Below the pieces are notes generated by a model, which worked only from the letters and a program-made list of their open reading frames with translations, was not told the origin of the DNA and did not search any database. From Micrasema longulum (Eukaryota; Arthropoda; Insecta; Trichoptera; Brachycentridae): a DNA stretch of 64,000 nt. Position numbers and translations under genes: made by a program. Positions 11,755 to 22,625 of the stretch are shown one piece after another. The stretch covers positions 62,001 to 126,000 of the forward strand of contig JAGVSM010003811.1 of assembly GCA_022494885.1 (NCBI GenBank), given 5' to 3'. Within the stretch, counting starts at the first letter, position 1. Each line of letters begins with the position of its first letter.

Positions 11755-12330
11755 AATAATTCCATTGCCAGGGCAATGCAACATGTGGTTTTAAAAAAAT
11801 AATTATTTAAATGTTTTCTTAAAGATAAAACTGAAGGTTTGGGTCCCGGGGTCACATCATGCGGAATTATATTACTGGATCGTTGATTACTTCCCGCATT
11901 GATACTTGCTGACTGATATGATTTTCCTTCCTCGGATATTACAAAATTGTGCAAGACACAAGCGTTTTTGACTGTATTATTGACCAGCTCTCGTATTCGA
12001 CAACGAATCGATGATTCTAAAATCATGAATTTTCCTGTTAACATGCCAAAAGCACATTCAACACTGTTTCTAGCACGGGACCGTGGGTAATTAAAGATAC
12101 GTGTGGTGTCTGTGGCAGTTCTTCCTGGAAATGGTCTCATTAAATATGTTTCCAATGGAAAGGTTTCATCTCCAAAAAAGTAAAATGGAATTCCATTATT
12201 ACTGTCGTCAAGTGGTAAATGGGCTGGGGTGGGAATAATAAGGTTCTTCTTTTACGCCCCCTCGCTTGTCGAAGGTATAAATACATAACATGAATATCTT
12301 CATCACTTGAACTCGACATATTGAAACAGA
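11755..12330 (-). pseudogene. Harbinger DDE transposase remnant (N-terminus fused to C-terminus)
   Basis: On the minus strand an N-terminal piece (MSSSSDEDIHVMYLYLRQAR, then GRKRR) is followed by PAHLPLDDSNNGIPFYFFGD, then ETFPLETYLMRPFPG, FNYPRSRARNSVECAFGML and ACVLHNFVI. The FGDE..P block and the Glu in RARNSVECAFG correspond to the later part of the Harbinger DDE catalytic domain. The block with the first catalytic Asp and most of the helix-turn-helix are absent. At least one frameshift separates the N- and C-terminal pieces. It cannot act as a transposase. Confidence 0.8.
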
Positions 12331-12476
12331 CTGAGACAGACATCTGCTCTCAGAGAAAACCAATGACTGTATCACTTCATCACTGATTTCAAACCTTGGT
12401 TTGATTGGTTGATTTCAAAACTCTCTTGTTTCACAGGGGTTTAGTTGCAGTTTCGTTTCACCGTGTGTTCTGGGCC

Positions 12477-12960
12477 TTAATAAAGTGTTTGCTTCTATAG
12501 AATGCATAAAAGTCAGTTGCATGGAAAAGTTTGCTTTATTTTAAATATTATATATACTTAAACTCATTCAATAAACTTAAACTCGTTAAAATAGCATTAT
12601 ATGAACGCATTAGTTAACCCGAATTTTTTTTGATAATTATCCTTAAGATAAAAATAAATTTATTTAATTTATTTTTATATAATTTTGAATTCTCTATCCT
12701 TACTTTTGTTTTGTATAAATACATTGAACTCCTTAATAAAGATACTAGTCAAATCAATGATGTCGCACACGTTCAACAAAATAAACGCGCGATTCACTAC
12801 ACGAGGTCTTATTGTGGCGGATGATCACAGGATACTAAGGTGGGAAGTGAACAGTGGCTAAAAGAATGTTGAAGTTGTAACAATAAACATTGTTAACAAT
12901 GCGTACCCACAGAATTCGCAACCAAATATATTGAGAATAAATAAAAAAAGGTTTTAACAT
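12477..12960. other. No gene recognised
   Basis: AT-rich sequence between the Harbinger element and the first SINE-A copy. The 64-codon frame at 12630 is low-complexity translation. Confidence 0.5.
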
Positions 12961-13042
12961 ACCAAGCAATGGTCTCGGGTTCGATTCCCGACATGGTTGA
13001 TATTTTTTTAAAGGGGTGTTTTCACACCAGAATATTTCATAG
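12961..13042 (+). mobile_element. SINE family A, partial copy
   Basis: The B-box-like ggttcgattcccgacatggt and the body word gtgttttcacaccagaatat are present, as in the fuller copy at 14505-14665. The A-box end is worn and the body stops after atttcatag, where unrelated sequence begins next to the mariner remnant. Confidence 0.65.
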
Positions 13043-13089
13043 ATCTTTATTACTTTATAAATGTTTAAAAAAGGCGATATTTCCCTATT

Positions 13090-14040
13090 GTTAAAGTAGA
13101 TTTTCGAAATGGACTTTAAAGCGCGTAGCGAATCGGTTTTTATATCTTCAATCGTGTCAAAACGGTGTCCCCGGAGCGGTCTCTTAAGCTTAGAGAATAG
13201 CCAGAAGTCACACGGTGCTAAATCAGGCGAATACGATGGTTGTGGAACGATATGAGTTGAATACTTGGTGAAATGGTCTCAAAGCACCGATGCAGTGTGA
13301 GATGGTGCATTATCGTGGTGCAAAAACCAAGAATTGTCGGCCCATGATTCCGGTCTCTTTTTGCGAATAGCTTCTCGTAAACGTAACATAACGCTCAAAT
13401 AATATTCCTTGTTAACAGTTTGACCCGACGCCGACGCGACGGAAGGAGTCCATAGCACCACACCACGAAAATCGAGGAAAACTGTTAACATGATCTCGAT
13501 TTTTGATCGACTTTTCGGTCTTGACTCGACTCACCTTTTGCACGGTGTTCGCTGGATTGGTCGGTTGTTTCCGAAACGTATGTATAGATCCTAGTCTCGT
13601 CTCCAGTTATCGTGCATTTCACTTCATCCTGATAGTCAGAAAGCATCGTTTCATAGACTTCCACGCGACGCTGTTTTTCAAAAACAATTTAGTTATTTTG
13701 GCACCAAACGAGATTTCACTCTTTTTAGGCACAATACATCTTTCGAAATGGTCTGGACTGATCCAAATGTCAACAGTATCAGCGAGATCTCCAATTATTA
13801 TCAATCGACGATTTTTGAGCATCAAATCATTGATTTCCTTGACATGTTGTTCATCAGTTGATATTGATGGTCGTCCAGGGCGATTTTTGTCTTCAGCGTT
13901 TCCTCGGTCTTCTTTGAACTGTCCATACCACTTGTAAACATTTTTTTGAGAGATAACCTAGTCACCGAAGGCCTTCTGCAACATTTTCCATTTTTCTGCA
14001 TCGGAAATTTCATTCCGCAAACAAAATTTAATGTAACTTC
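13090..14040 (-). pseudogene. mariner transposase (DD34D), inactive
   Basis: Read on the minus strand: 13822-14013 gives the N-terminal helix-turn-helix region (LKKMFTSGMDSSKKTEETLK), 13619-13825 the linker and second helix region (IIIGDLADTVDIWIS), and 13279-13491 the catalytic core (VFLDFRGVV, HHDNAPSHTA). Below 13279 the frame continues after one in-frame TGA into YSPDLAPCDFWLF and LRGHRFDTIEDIK. Counting from the Asp of HHDN to the Asp of APCDF gives 34 intervening positions, so the triad is mariner-type DD34D. The blocks are split across frames and by the stop, so the gene is dead. Terminal repeats were not found. Confidence 0.88.
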
Positions 14041-14504
14041 TTTACTTAAAAGAACTCGGGCATTGTAAAAATCGTTAAATTATTTTTGGTTGCTTACAAA
14101 ACACGTGCGTAACTAATGGACAAATGCAGATATTGACATGAAATTTGACACATATATCAGTGACAGTATTACCAACTAAAAAAAAGCCAGAATCGAAGAG
14201 CCCGCGTATTTTAAATGAAAATTTCACCATATTTTTTGATCCCATTAGTATATTGTTTATTAGTTAAGGCATAACCAGGTGGTAACATTTTATTTGTACA
14301 ACTGCCTAAAAAAAATACATTTCATACATTACTTCATTTATTTATTTATTAACGCCCAAAAGGCTTTGACATATTCAGAGGTTACAAACAATTTTCAAAT
14401 ATAAAAATACAATTTAAAGTGAAAAAAAAAACAAAAATTACTAGGAACTCTTACAATAGTAATGTAAAAACGGTTACGTTGAAGTTAGATTATTATTGTT
14501 TAAT
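14041..14504. other. AT-rich DNA with a LINE 3' tail (minus) at 14335-14410
   Basis: acttcatttatttatttatt followed by aacgcccaaaaggctttgac resembles the 3' tails of minus-strand LINEs elsewhere (905, 20440). No coding part accompanies it, so the copy is cut back nearly to its tail. Nothing else is recognised. Confidence 0.35.
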
Positions 14505-14665
14505 GTGTATTGGTGTAAGGGTCATCGCGTTTGCCTACCATGCGAGAGATCTCGGGTTCGATTCCCGACATGGTTGATATGAAATATTTATTTAAAAGGG
14601 TGTTTTCACACCAGAATATTTCACAGTCCCAGGACTGGTACCTGAAGCGTAAGACTGATCATCTT
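14505..14665 (+). mobile_element. SINE family A, fullest plus-strand copy
   Basis: A tRNA-like head runs gtgtaagggtcatcgcgttt (A-box region), gcctaccatgcgagagatct (anticodon-arm region) and cgggttcgattcccgac (B box). A body with gaaatatttatttaaaaggg, tgttttcacaccagaatatt and ggtacctgaagcgtaagact follows. The head and body recur at 12961, 54035-54215 (minus) and as a tail at 2786. RNA polymerase III transcription and LINE-driven mobility are inferred from the class. The head has lost tRNA folding and is not a working tRNA gene. Confidence 0.8.
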
Positions 14666-15519
14666 ATCTTCATGTAACAAAAAAAATATCAAGATACCCT
14701 GCGATTGGTGTACCGATGCAGTGCCCTATGCACCATTAGGTGCGGAAAGGGAATGATGATGATGATTTTTATTAGCCTATTAAATTATTATTAGCCTGGA
14801 CCAAACATCAAAATTGACGTCAAATGGCACATGAACAGACAATAATTATCGTGCAATAAATTTTCTAAAACGAGTGTGGTACGGTTTCTCAACCCCGGTA
14901 GCATTGACAGTTTTTCGAAGAACGTAAGGTCAACGAGGTTTCTGACTGTTTTAGTCAACGTATTCTGCCAGACATCACATGCCAGTCCAGATTGCCAAAC
15001 TGACCAGACACACAGGTACAGACTGTTTGGTACCCAAAAGGAGGAAGAAGACGAATGGCTTGTTGTGTGTAGGCAGAGAATGAGGTAAAGTGTGTAGCCT
15101 CCTGAATATAAAGCGCACCGCACACTGTGACGGCTGCAACAAACCAAATAGACAAATGTTAAGATTTGTAAAATTAATTTATTAATTAATTTATCTGTAC
15201 TTAGATTTACATTTACCTGCACTGCATTGTTTTATATTTTGAAAAAATAAAAATAACTCCTAATTTTGAAAAATTAATATTAATTGTAATTCAAGTTTTT
15301 TTTTAAGCGATTAATAAGAAGTGTTTTATTTTTTAACGTATTGTTTTTTTTATAATTATGCTTTCTGTAAACTAATGTTCGTCCTGAAATGAGTTATGGA
15401 GCTTCTGGGAATATAGTAATATACTGTGTATTTGTGTACCTAATATATATTTTGAAAATAATAAATATAATATAATGTTTTTAAAATTATAAATTGGGAG
15501 GTTAAAACAATTATCATCT
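14666..15519. other. Unrecognised region; dispersed repeat at 14700-14765
   Basis: tgcgattggtgtaccgatgc followed by agtgccctatgcaccattag is the second copy of the repeat at 10855. A 143-codon minus-strand frame at 14791-15222 (it contains FEKLSMLPGLRNRTTLVLEN) has no family I recognise. Three frames overlap here, so coding cannot be decided by eye. Confidence 0.35.
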
Positions 15520-15850
15520 TTCCATGTCCGCTCCCTATTTGGAGCATATGGTGTCCACAAAGAGCCTCCAGGCATTTCTGTCGGCTGCCAGTTCATGCCC
15601 AGCCTTCCAATTTAGGTTCGCGTCCCATGGTCCTGACCCGTATAGTAGGCAAACGTAGTTAAGGCTCTCATGAGGCATCCGCAGTATAATGACCCAGCCA
15701 ATGGTATCGCCTCCGCTTGACGACAATTAGCACCGAAGTTTGCTGCGTCCGTCCTCTTATTTCCTCGTTCCTTACAAAGTCGAACCACCGCACTCCTATG
15801 ACTCGTCTGAGACGTATATTCTCAAATCTCAGTATTTCGCTGGTTTGGGC
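15520..15850 (-). pseudogene. LINE family W C-terminal fragment
   Basis: The minus strand carries worn forms of the family W blocks: GWVIILRMPHESLNYVCLLY, then ELAADRNAWRLFVDTICS, with upstream nucleotides matching RR..GVRWFDFV. It is frameshifted and 5'-truncated. Confidence 0.7.
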
Positions 15851-16841
15851 CTAGTGAGGTGCCACGATAAGTTATTATCTTGTGTTTCAATATTCTTTGC
15901 AATAGGTCTTTAACTGTCATATAGATAGGTAATAATAAGAATCGGTTTAAGTTTAACCATTTTTAATTTACTCTCAGAAAGTTATTCAATCTTATAGTTT
16001 TTAAGGTTTATATTGAATTTATGAAAACCTCGACGCAAAATTACAGGTTTAAGTAAAGATTTCACTATGTTCTAACTAAATACATCAGCAATATCCTCAA
16101 CTTGAGCTTTACTATAACGAAAGCGCCTTCTTCAACGTCATTAATTTCAAGCGGGTCTGACACGGTTTTTTCGTTTTCCTCGGTTGAAGATTCGGAGGCA
16201 CATTGTTCATATTCTTCGTGATAACTTATGACGAATGTCCTAGAATTTGTCGATTCATTAACTGAGTACGCATTAGAGTCTGTAGTGTCCGTGTCGCCAT
16301 AGCAAATGTTTTGATGTTCTCCTTTGTAAGGTTTTAGGTTTCTTTTGATCCTGACGGAAGAGAAAAATAGAATAGATTGCCATCCAATTGCTGTGGGGTA
16401 TAAAAAGTTTTGATGGACAGAATAACCGGCTTGTCATTTTTAACGTGTATTTGATTTGAACCCCCATCAGATTTTTAAATCTTATTTGTTAACTTAAGCA
16501 AAAAGTCTGATTTCTGGGCCAGTTTGAACAAAACACCCGGTTACCTCGTTTAAAATTATATTTTTGTCACGTACTTATATTATCTACTTTTTTTAAGCAG
16601 TGGGTACTTTCGTTTTCTTCGAATAGGCTGATGTATTCTTTTTCTGTAATCAAGTTTTTGTCTTGGATAATGATTTTTTAAAGTAGTGTGTAGTGACAAC
16701 CCTTGACTACTATCAAAATGTACTTATCAAATGTAATTCTAATGTTACCAATAATTTATCTTACTTCAATACATGATTTTGCTGAAGATTTCGGCGGTAG
16801 GCAAAATTACCTTGGTTTGGTAAAATTGACATATTTGACGG
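15851..16841. other. No gene recognised
   Basis: AT-rich sequence with a few short open frames and no family resemblance or repeat structure that I can support. Confidence 0.45.
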
Positions 16842-17215
16842 TACTACAACAGAGATGGAGAACATTTTAGAAACGGAAATATAGAAGTCTAGGCATCTAC
16901 AGGGCTTGTGACCTGTCATTGGCTGTTTTAAGTGGCCACTTTACACACTGCGTAACATTCACTATTCGGCCAATATTTGATCATATGATTTTCACCCACA
17001 TTAATAAAGGTTTCAGCTCTTTAACTTCACAAGCATCAATAGATGGAAGCGTTGAATAAATAGAGAAGTTCGTATTTTGGCAGAATGGTGAGTATTACAC
17101 AGTGCGTAAAGTGACCACTTAAACCAGCCAACAGGTCATCAGCTCCGTATATGCCTAGACTTCTATATTTCTTTCCGTAAATTATTCTTCATCTCCGTTG
17201 CAGTATGTTAACGCA
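16842..17215. mobile_element. MITE of the ttaagtggccactttacac family, complete
   Basis: Two inverted arms of roughly 140 bp flank a short AT-rich centre. The left arm starts tactacaacagagatggag; the right end read in reverse complement starts tactgcaacggagatgaag. Both arms contain agaagtctaggcat, ggtcac/gacctg words, gtggccacttt (gtggtcacttt in the right arm) and cacactgcgtaa. The 374-bp length without coding marks a fold-back MITE. Relatives lie at 6827, 25205/26930 and their duplicates, and 56238. Confidence 0.85.
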
Positions 17216-17740
17216 AATTTTTCTTTAAAAATGTATTTGTATGTTTGATGTTTTTAATTAAAGGCAAATTACTCCTCTAAATATAAATAAATATTTGCAA
17301 AAACGCATGTTCGAAGAAATCTAGATTCGGAATAACAATGTCCGAGTAGTTAGTCCCGAACGTCCCACTGTGTGCCAGATCGATGTTTTCTAATTTGTAA
17401 AATTTGTCCGCCTAAAGTCCAGTCCGTCTTACTTCATTTGAATATTTTGATCATATCGAATGTGATTGTAGCCGAATGTCGAGATCTGTGCGCTCCGGAG
17501 ACGCGGAGACGCGGAGACGCGGAGACACGAATATAAAGATTCGGGGACATAACACAAATATTTCACATTGACTTTCCGATTTCTCTTTCCTAACTTCACT
17601 ATTGGCCATGATGTTTGTTCACGCGCTGTGTCTGTTTCCACAAGAGCCGAGTTCTCGTAGTTTGGTGCTAGATAGATGGAACTAGTTGGGATTCCGCCGA
17701 TTGCGGGACGATTCCTGAAATAACAATTACGTAAACACTC
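17216..17740. other. Unrecognised DNA with a small tandem repeat at 17500-17526
   Basis: ggagacgc is repeated about three and a half times within 17500-17526. The 127-codon minus frame at 17429-17812 overlaps the LINE fragment that follows and is probably not a gene. Confidence 0.45.
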
Positions 17741-17880
17741 ACTTCTGACTTTTGAGAGTGAGTGCTCGAGGAGAAAATTGGGCATGAGGTGGTTTGATTT
17801 CGTAACTAACATAGAAGTCCGAGAACGGACGCTGCAGCCTTCTATAACGAGTGTTTTGAAGATGCGGCAATGGACCTGTC
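17741..17880 (+). pseudogene. LINE family W fragment, plus strand
   Basis: The plus strand reads LGMRWFDFVTNIEVRERT, LQPSITSVLKMRQW, matching RWFDLITNIEVRERTQQPPI in the minus-strand copy at 3300-3985. Only about 45 codons survive. Confidence 0.7.
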
Positions 17881-18335
17881 CCTCGATTATAATGGGAAGA
17901 TAAAGACGTCATACCTTCACCTTGACGGTATAGAATATAAATTTTCTCTAGCGATTACAAAGGTATACTACCGACCCCCCGCCTTCAAGTTTTGGGTAGG
18001 TACATCGATATGAAACAATTTTGTTCCACCGAGCAATTTTTCATTTAATTACGATTTATTTAAATTTTTAATCGTTTCGAGGTTGGCACATTTTTTCTTA
18101 AAACCCTATTAAAAATATAAGAGAGAAATAAGTAAATTTTGAAGACGAAATTTCGACATAACTGTCGGTTTAATAAAACGAACGCCTAGATGGAAAAAAT
18201 AATCTCGCTAGGTTCTGCCCTATTAACATATAATATAAAATGAAGTATTTTTGAGAACTGCTACCATACAATATGTTGAACTGGTAAATGACGTATCTTT
18301 GTAGTAATTTTAACTTTTAAAAAATATATTTGACT
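17881..18335. other. No gene recognised
   Basis: AT-rich sequence with no supported feature. Confidence 0.45.
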
Positions 18336-18339
18336 TTTT

Positions 18340-19190
18340 GTACATAATTTTAAATGTACATTGGCGGGCTTATTGCCAAATGGCAATTTCTTCCAACCAA
18401 GCGATAAAATAAAAGTTTTATTTTTATAATTCAAGTTAAAAACATATTCAATGGAAAATAAAGATAAAAAAATGCTAAAGGTATATAAAAATAGAAATAA
18501 ATGTATTTGTATATAAATTACCTTAAATCGATACAAATGGGAAAATGGAAAAAAGAGGAAAAAGGAAAGGAGGAGAGATTAAGGAAGAGAAAGGGATGTT
18601 TCTTCAGATGTGATTTAAACTGAAATACTGTAGTAACATCTTTGACGGTGGATGGAAGATGATTCCACAGTCGAGCGGCATGGACACTATATGAGTTAGG
18701 AGAAGAAAGAGGAATTGTAGAGTGCGTTGAGAATTAGAACGAAAAGGTAAACCATGAACTGATAAGCGTTGAAATTTTTCACGCAGGTATATAGGAGCGT
18801 TAGGACTATGAAGTACATTGAACAGAAGTGAGAGGGAGTGATAGTCTCTCCGCTGTTTAATTTTGAGCCATTTCATTTGCCTACGATAATCAGAAATGTG
18901 GTCATATTTTCTTAGACCAAAAATATACCTTTTGCATGTATTCTGAAGTCGTTCAAGTTATCGAGTTGCTCACAGCTTAAATCAGTCTTGGAAACATCAG
19001 CGTAATCTAGAATGGGCAGTAGTTATGCTTGTACCAGAGTGCATTTAGTATTAATGGGTAACAATTTTTGCAACCTTCTAAGTGAGTGTGGACTGAAAAA
19101 TATTTTGCAGCTTAATTCATTAGTGTGAGCTCGCCAGCATAGATGCTCATCCAATAGTACTCCTAGATGTTTTATTTTTTTTAGACATAA
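18340..19190 (-). pseudogene. LINE family N, C-terminal half and 3' UTR
   Basis: On the minus strand the C-terminal RT region appears in pieces: about 18950-19090 (ILDYADV-type block with frameshifts), then 18604-18876 reading MKWLKIKQRRDYHSLSLLFN and VLHSPNAPIYLREKFQRLS. The 3' UTR ends with the stem-forming attgccaaatggcaattt at about 18370-18390 and an A-rich tail. The plus-strand copy at 45795-46560 is a better version of the same family. Stops and frameshifts make this copy inactive. Confidence 0.8.
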
Positions 19191-19289
19191 ATATTCTCAT
19201 TGAAAATTGAAAAAGAATGTATCGAATAAAACAGTCCAATTAGTTATTATTTCTGAAGGTAGTTAATTGTAATTTTAAAAATAAAAATA

Positions 19290-19475
19290 TTCATGAATGA
19301 CCGGTTATCACCTTAATCCACTTAAATTGACCAATAACCGGTTTCATAGCTCTCGCGAAATCTTCATGCTGGCATGCAGAGTTTAATACTTAAACTCATT
19401 GTAAACTTCTTAAATACCTTACCAGTCGGACGATGTCACGAGAGCGATGAAACCGGTTTATTAACCGTTGTCTAT
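19290..19475. mobile_element. Short inverted-repeat element with aaccggtttcat arms
   Basis: The left arm aataaccggtttcatagctc then tcgcgaaatcttc is answered on the right by ctcgtgacatcg-type sequence in reverse complement, with atgaaaccggtttattaacc near 19450. The whole folds around about 19400. No coding sequence is present, so it looks like a small MITE. An unpaired relative of the arm lies near 27316. Confidence 0.6.
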
Positions 19476-20435
19476 ATGCCTAACAAAGTGGATTAAAAAA
19501 TCAATTTTTCGTTTTTCAAAATATCGAATAACGTCCAATATTATGACGCGGTTACTAATAAGAAAATAAAACTATAAATAAATATCCTCGGGCCGTGCTC
19601 GTGCGATGCTCGAGTGAGAAGGTCAAATTATGTAAGTAACCTTAAAAGGAATTCTTTAATAAAATAATATCGAAAGTACATCGACAGTAAAGTTGCACCG
19701 CGAATAGTTCACTCGTTGCGTAATTGCAGTGTGTGGTGTGTTGCGCGGGTCCGACTAGAGACTAGAACCAAATAATATGAGGTTAGCTAAACGGGACGGG
19801 CTGGATATAAACATTCGTATACAAATCGGTTATTAATTCAGGCATATTTTTAAAACGCAGTGACACGAAAACATATCGATAAAATCTTAGGCATAAATGT
19901 TTATTTTAGTTTGTTGACACCGATTTAATAGACGCGAACATACTTGTGCTTGCGTCGGGCGTCGGGCGTCGGGCTCCTCCATAGTACCAGTTCCGAGTCC
20001 CGTAAGGCAGTATCCACAGGATATGCGGGTATTAAGTATCTATGTACATTAGGGTGGGCCGATAATATTTTTTCTTCGAATTTTTAAATGAACAGGGTTT
20101 AAAAAATTGCTACTACTGTTAGCCCTCAACCGGAGCTTGAAGTTTTCGAAAAAGTCAATTTTTTGCGCTAAACTGTCTATTATTTCATATTTAAGTAAAA
20201 AATCAGTCTAATTAAATTTTATAATACGCATTAAACCTTATTAAATATGCATCTAAGGGCGTGAGTTGCCCTTTGTTTTGTAACGAATGGGTAGTATTGT
20301 TTTAATGAGCCATTGTTTTCGTCAATATTAGCCAGGTGCTCAACGGAATCAGTTCCGCGGAGTGTAAACTTTTTGCATTTCGGTGATTTTAAAACGTGTT
20401 CGAATTTGTTTTATTATGTATTATTAATTATTTTA
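19476..20435. other. Unrecognised DNA with a short minisatellite at 19953-19974
   Basis: gcgtcgg(gc) is repeated three times at 19953-19974. The surroundings (19580-20010) are somewhat richer in CG than average and show no known repeat family, so they may hold unique host sequence, perhaps regulatory. No exon with splice sites stands out. Confidence 0.35.
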
Positions 20436-20437
20436 TT

Positions 20438-21144
20438 TTATTTATTACATATACGGCCTAAGTCAATTACAACAGTCACACGAAGAAACATAAATACAAG
20501 AAACTGAACAAAAAGAACATAAAACCATGTAGCAAAGACAAACAAGGACAATACAATAATGGTATACAATATATTCATAAAAACGAAAGACATAAGACTT
20601 CGAGCTAAACCATGCCAATTGAACTTCATCCCCCACTGTTTTAGTAGCGAAGAGACCCACGAAAAGCCGGAAGATCTATCCCAAAGAATTCCATGTCGTG
20701 TGATGAATGGACTAATCTACACATTCTGGAAGTTGGGGCATAAAAACAAAAGTTGCTCTTAGAAGATTTAATAAATAGAAGATTTTGACTTCTGGTGACA
20801 TGGTTGGGAACATGAAAAGAAATTGATTGCAAAAGAGATGGGCCATCACTTATAGCATTAAGTATTTTGAAAATGCATATATGGTCCATCTCAGTTCTAC
20901 GTTTCTTCAATGAAGACAGATTAAGAGATTGCTGTTTTTCAAAATGGGGATAATGACCCCTTTGTAATCCGAGCAACCATGCCACTTTTCTTAGAAAACG
21001 GTGTTGGACAGCCTCGATATGGTCAATATGAGTCCTGTAGAATGGAGACCAAATAGGAGAAGCGTATTCTAGATGGGGTCGAACTAGTGAGCAATAAAGA
21101 GTTTTGATGGTATTAATATTTTTGAAATCCATCGCCTCTACCAC
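20438..21144 (-). pseudogene. LINE family H, C-terminal half and 3' end
   Basis: The minus frame at 20641-21144 reads MDFKNINTIKTLYCSLVRPH, LEYASPIWSPFYRTHIDHIE, HRFLRKVAWLLGLQRGHYPH and ends near FFGIDLPAFRGSL. This is the thumb and C-terminal region of a Jockey/CR1-type RT, sister to the LINE at 905. The 3' tail lies at 20440-20640. The left boundary of the 7.8-kb tandem duplication (21116) cuts through this frame, so copy 2 begins with only its first residues. Other copies: 52477-52840 (minus), 59378-60085 (plus). Confidence 0.88.
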
Positions 21145-21293
21145 AACTTGATTCCTATTTTTGAATAGTGAGTTATTTACAACTCGTTAAAAGTGGTCTC
21201 AAAATTAAAGTATATTTGCCAATGACCACTTCTGACAATTTCCGTCTTCTCAGAGCGTATTCTAGATGGGGTCGAATTAGTGAGCAATAAAGA
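21116..21293. repeat. LINE-SINE chimera and 40-bp local repeat
   Basis: The start of LINE family H is joined to a SINE-B body in plus orientation (ctaccacaacttgattcc, gtgagttatttacaactcgt, ttttgagaccac in reverse complement). At 21254-21293 the LINE word gcgtattctagatggggtcg then aattagtgagcaataaag recurs, nearly the same as 21061-21100. The same LINE/SINE joint exists at 59240-59395, so the chimera is older than this locus. Confidence 0.7.
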
Positions 21294-21539
21294 TTAATGT
21301 GATTCAGTTATATATTTACTAACAAAAAATAATTTTATCAATATAGATAATTAACTAATTATTCAGACAGTTATAAACTTCAAACCTCGGTTGCGGGCCA
21401 AAAGTAGCGTGGAATATTTTAAAAATAATTTTTACTTTCAATGTGATCCAAAATGCAACTTTTTAGACCCCTTTCATTTTGATGTCTAAAAAAATAAAAA
21501 GAAACTTCATACATCATCGGCTCACTCTAATGTATATAC

Positions 21540-21990
21540 ATGCCTGTATATTATGTTGATTCGAGTAGGCGACGGGTTGGGGATGCGCCCGTGGCCCGGT
21601 GGCCTATGTAAAGTGCCGTCAGCCCATTTGGTAGTAAAATGAATCCCGGGCCAGCACCGGGGATCAGATCTTCCCGCGGGATAAGTTCGGCTCGGGATCG
21701 GCTTTACTATCCTGCAATAGGCGAGACTTTCCTAGTTCCTAAAACTGAAAAATTGTATAAATAAATATTTTATCTGAAGACAGTAATTTAACTTGAATCT
21801 GATTACAGATATAAATACGGTCTCCTTCAAATCGGACCGACCAACGGGGCTCTCATCAACTCTGCTTTGACTCGCCCCGCGCCAGGTCCGGGAGGAATGT
21901 CACACACCTAACACCTAGTGCCGGATATCCCCGGATAAATGACGCCCAGCACTGAGCAGGACGATGAAAAAGAATGCATTCTTAAAGACA
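21540..21990. repeat. GC-rich stretch, unrecognised, duplicated at 29330-29780
   Basis: A GC-rich segment with gggatgcgcccgtggcccgg and gccagcaccggggatcagat differs sharply in composition from its flanks. A second one (gactcgccccgcgccaggtc) follows. No long open frame is present. Composition suggests an old mobile element or a SINE-like head, but I cannot place it. Confidence 0.3.
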
Positions 21991-22224
21991 TCATCAAATT
22001 GAGTTTTTGAAAGGTAATTAAGTAGTTGGAACGATTGCAGAATGTTTGTTTACGTTATATCTTTAATATTCGTAAATTTGACCACATAACCGAATACCGT
22101 ATAGATGAATACCGTACCGAATATCAGGTATAGAAGAAACATTCATATTCTATAACTTCTTCACAATATTTTAAATAGTCCCACATCGCCTGTTTATCAG
22201 AGAGAGCTCTTCCAACATCTATCA

Positions 22225-22620
22225 CAACATAAACCATCTCTTCGCTCTAGAAACGAGATAACCCTTTTAATATCCCTTTTCGTTCTAATTTTCTTGCCTC
22301 CCCTTTACAGTAGTAGCTGCTCGATTGTGGAATAATCTACCCACTCAAGTTAGAGACTTTCTTTATTCTTTATTTACATTTAAATCAAGATTGAAATGTC
22401 ACTATCTAAATGTTTGAGTTGTTCCTTTCTCCTTCTTATTTCCATACTATCACCTCTCCTCCCGCTCTTTTTTAGTTAATTTTTGTTTTGAATTGTTATT
22501 TAAAATTATAAGATTCTGCTAAAATATGTCTATGTACTTGTAATTTTTTCAAACTAAACGGTTTGGGTAGGTAGGGAGAAATTGCCTTAAGGCAATATGC
22601 TCGCCCTTATATGTATATAA
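22225..22620 (+). pseudogene. LINE 3' end (family N2) with conserved tail stem
   Basis: Codons at about 22313-22420 read ARLWNNLPTQVRDF, then FTFKSRLKCHYLNV, matching the AARLWNHLPSTIKDV and LFKSRLKKHLLSLP end of LINE family N at 45.8 kb. The 3' UTR ends gaaattgccttaaggcaata then tgctcgcccttatatg, with a perfect ttgcc/ggcaa-type stem. Identical copy at 30015-30410; a third, partial copy at 36990-37275. Confidence 0.75.
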
Positions 22621-22625
22621 ATTGT

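Larger units (their letters stand above)
11336..12476. mobile_element. PIF/Harbinger element, internally deleted, with TIRs
   Basis: The ends are inverted copies: ggcccagaacacacggcgaa on the left, and the reverse complement of the right end reads ggcccagaacacacggtgaa, after which both continue into cgaaactgcaact words. Inside lie the start of a MADF-domain protein on the plus strand and the end of a Harbinger transposase on the minus strand, the convergent two-gene layout typical of PIF/Harbinger. At 1.14 kb against the usual 3 kb or more, and with both genes cut, it is a non-autonomous deletion derivative. Flanks read tag (left) and tta (right), so a clean 3-bp target duplication is not visible. 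Confidence 0.85.

Noticed and set aside
13503..13937. 144-codon plus-strand frame
   Set aside because: It is antisense to the mariner transposase remnant, whose minus-strand motifs are clear.
12961..14665. tRNA genes suggested by ggttcgattcccgac
   Set aside because: The heads continue into a shared SINE body, and several copies with the same tail exist; the cloverleaf is not kept.
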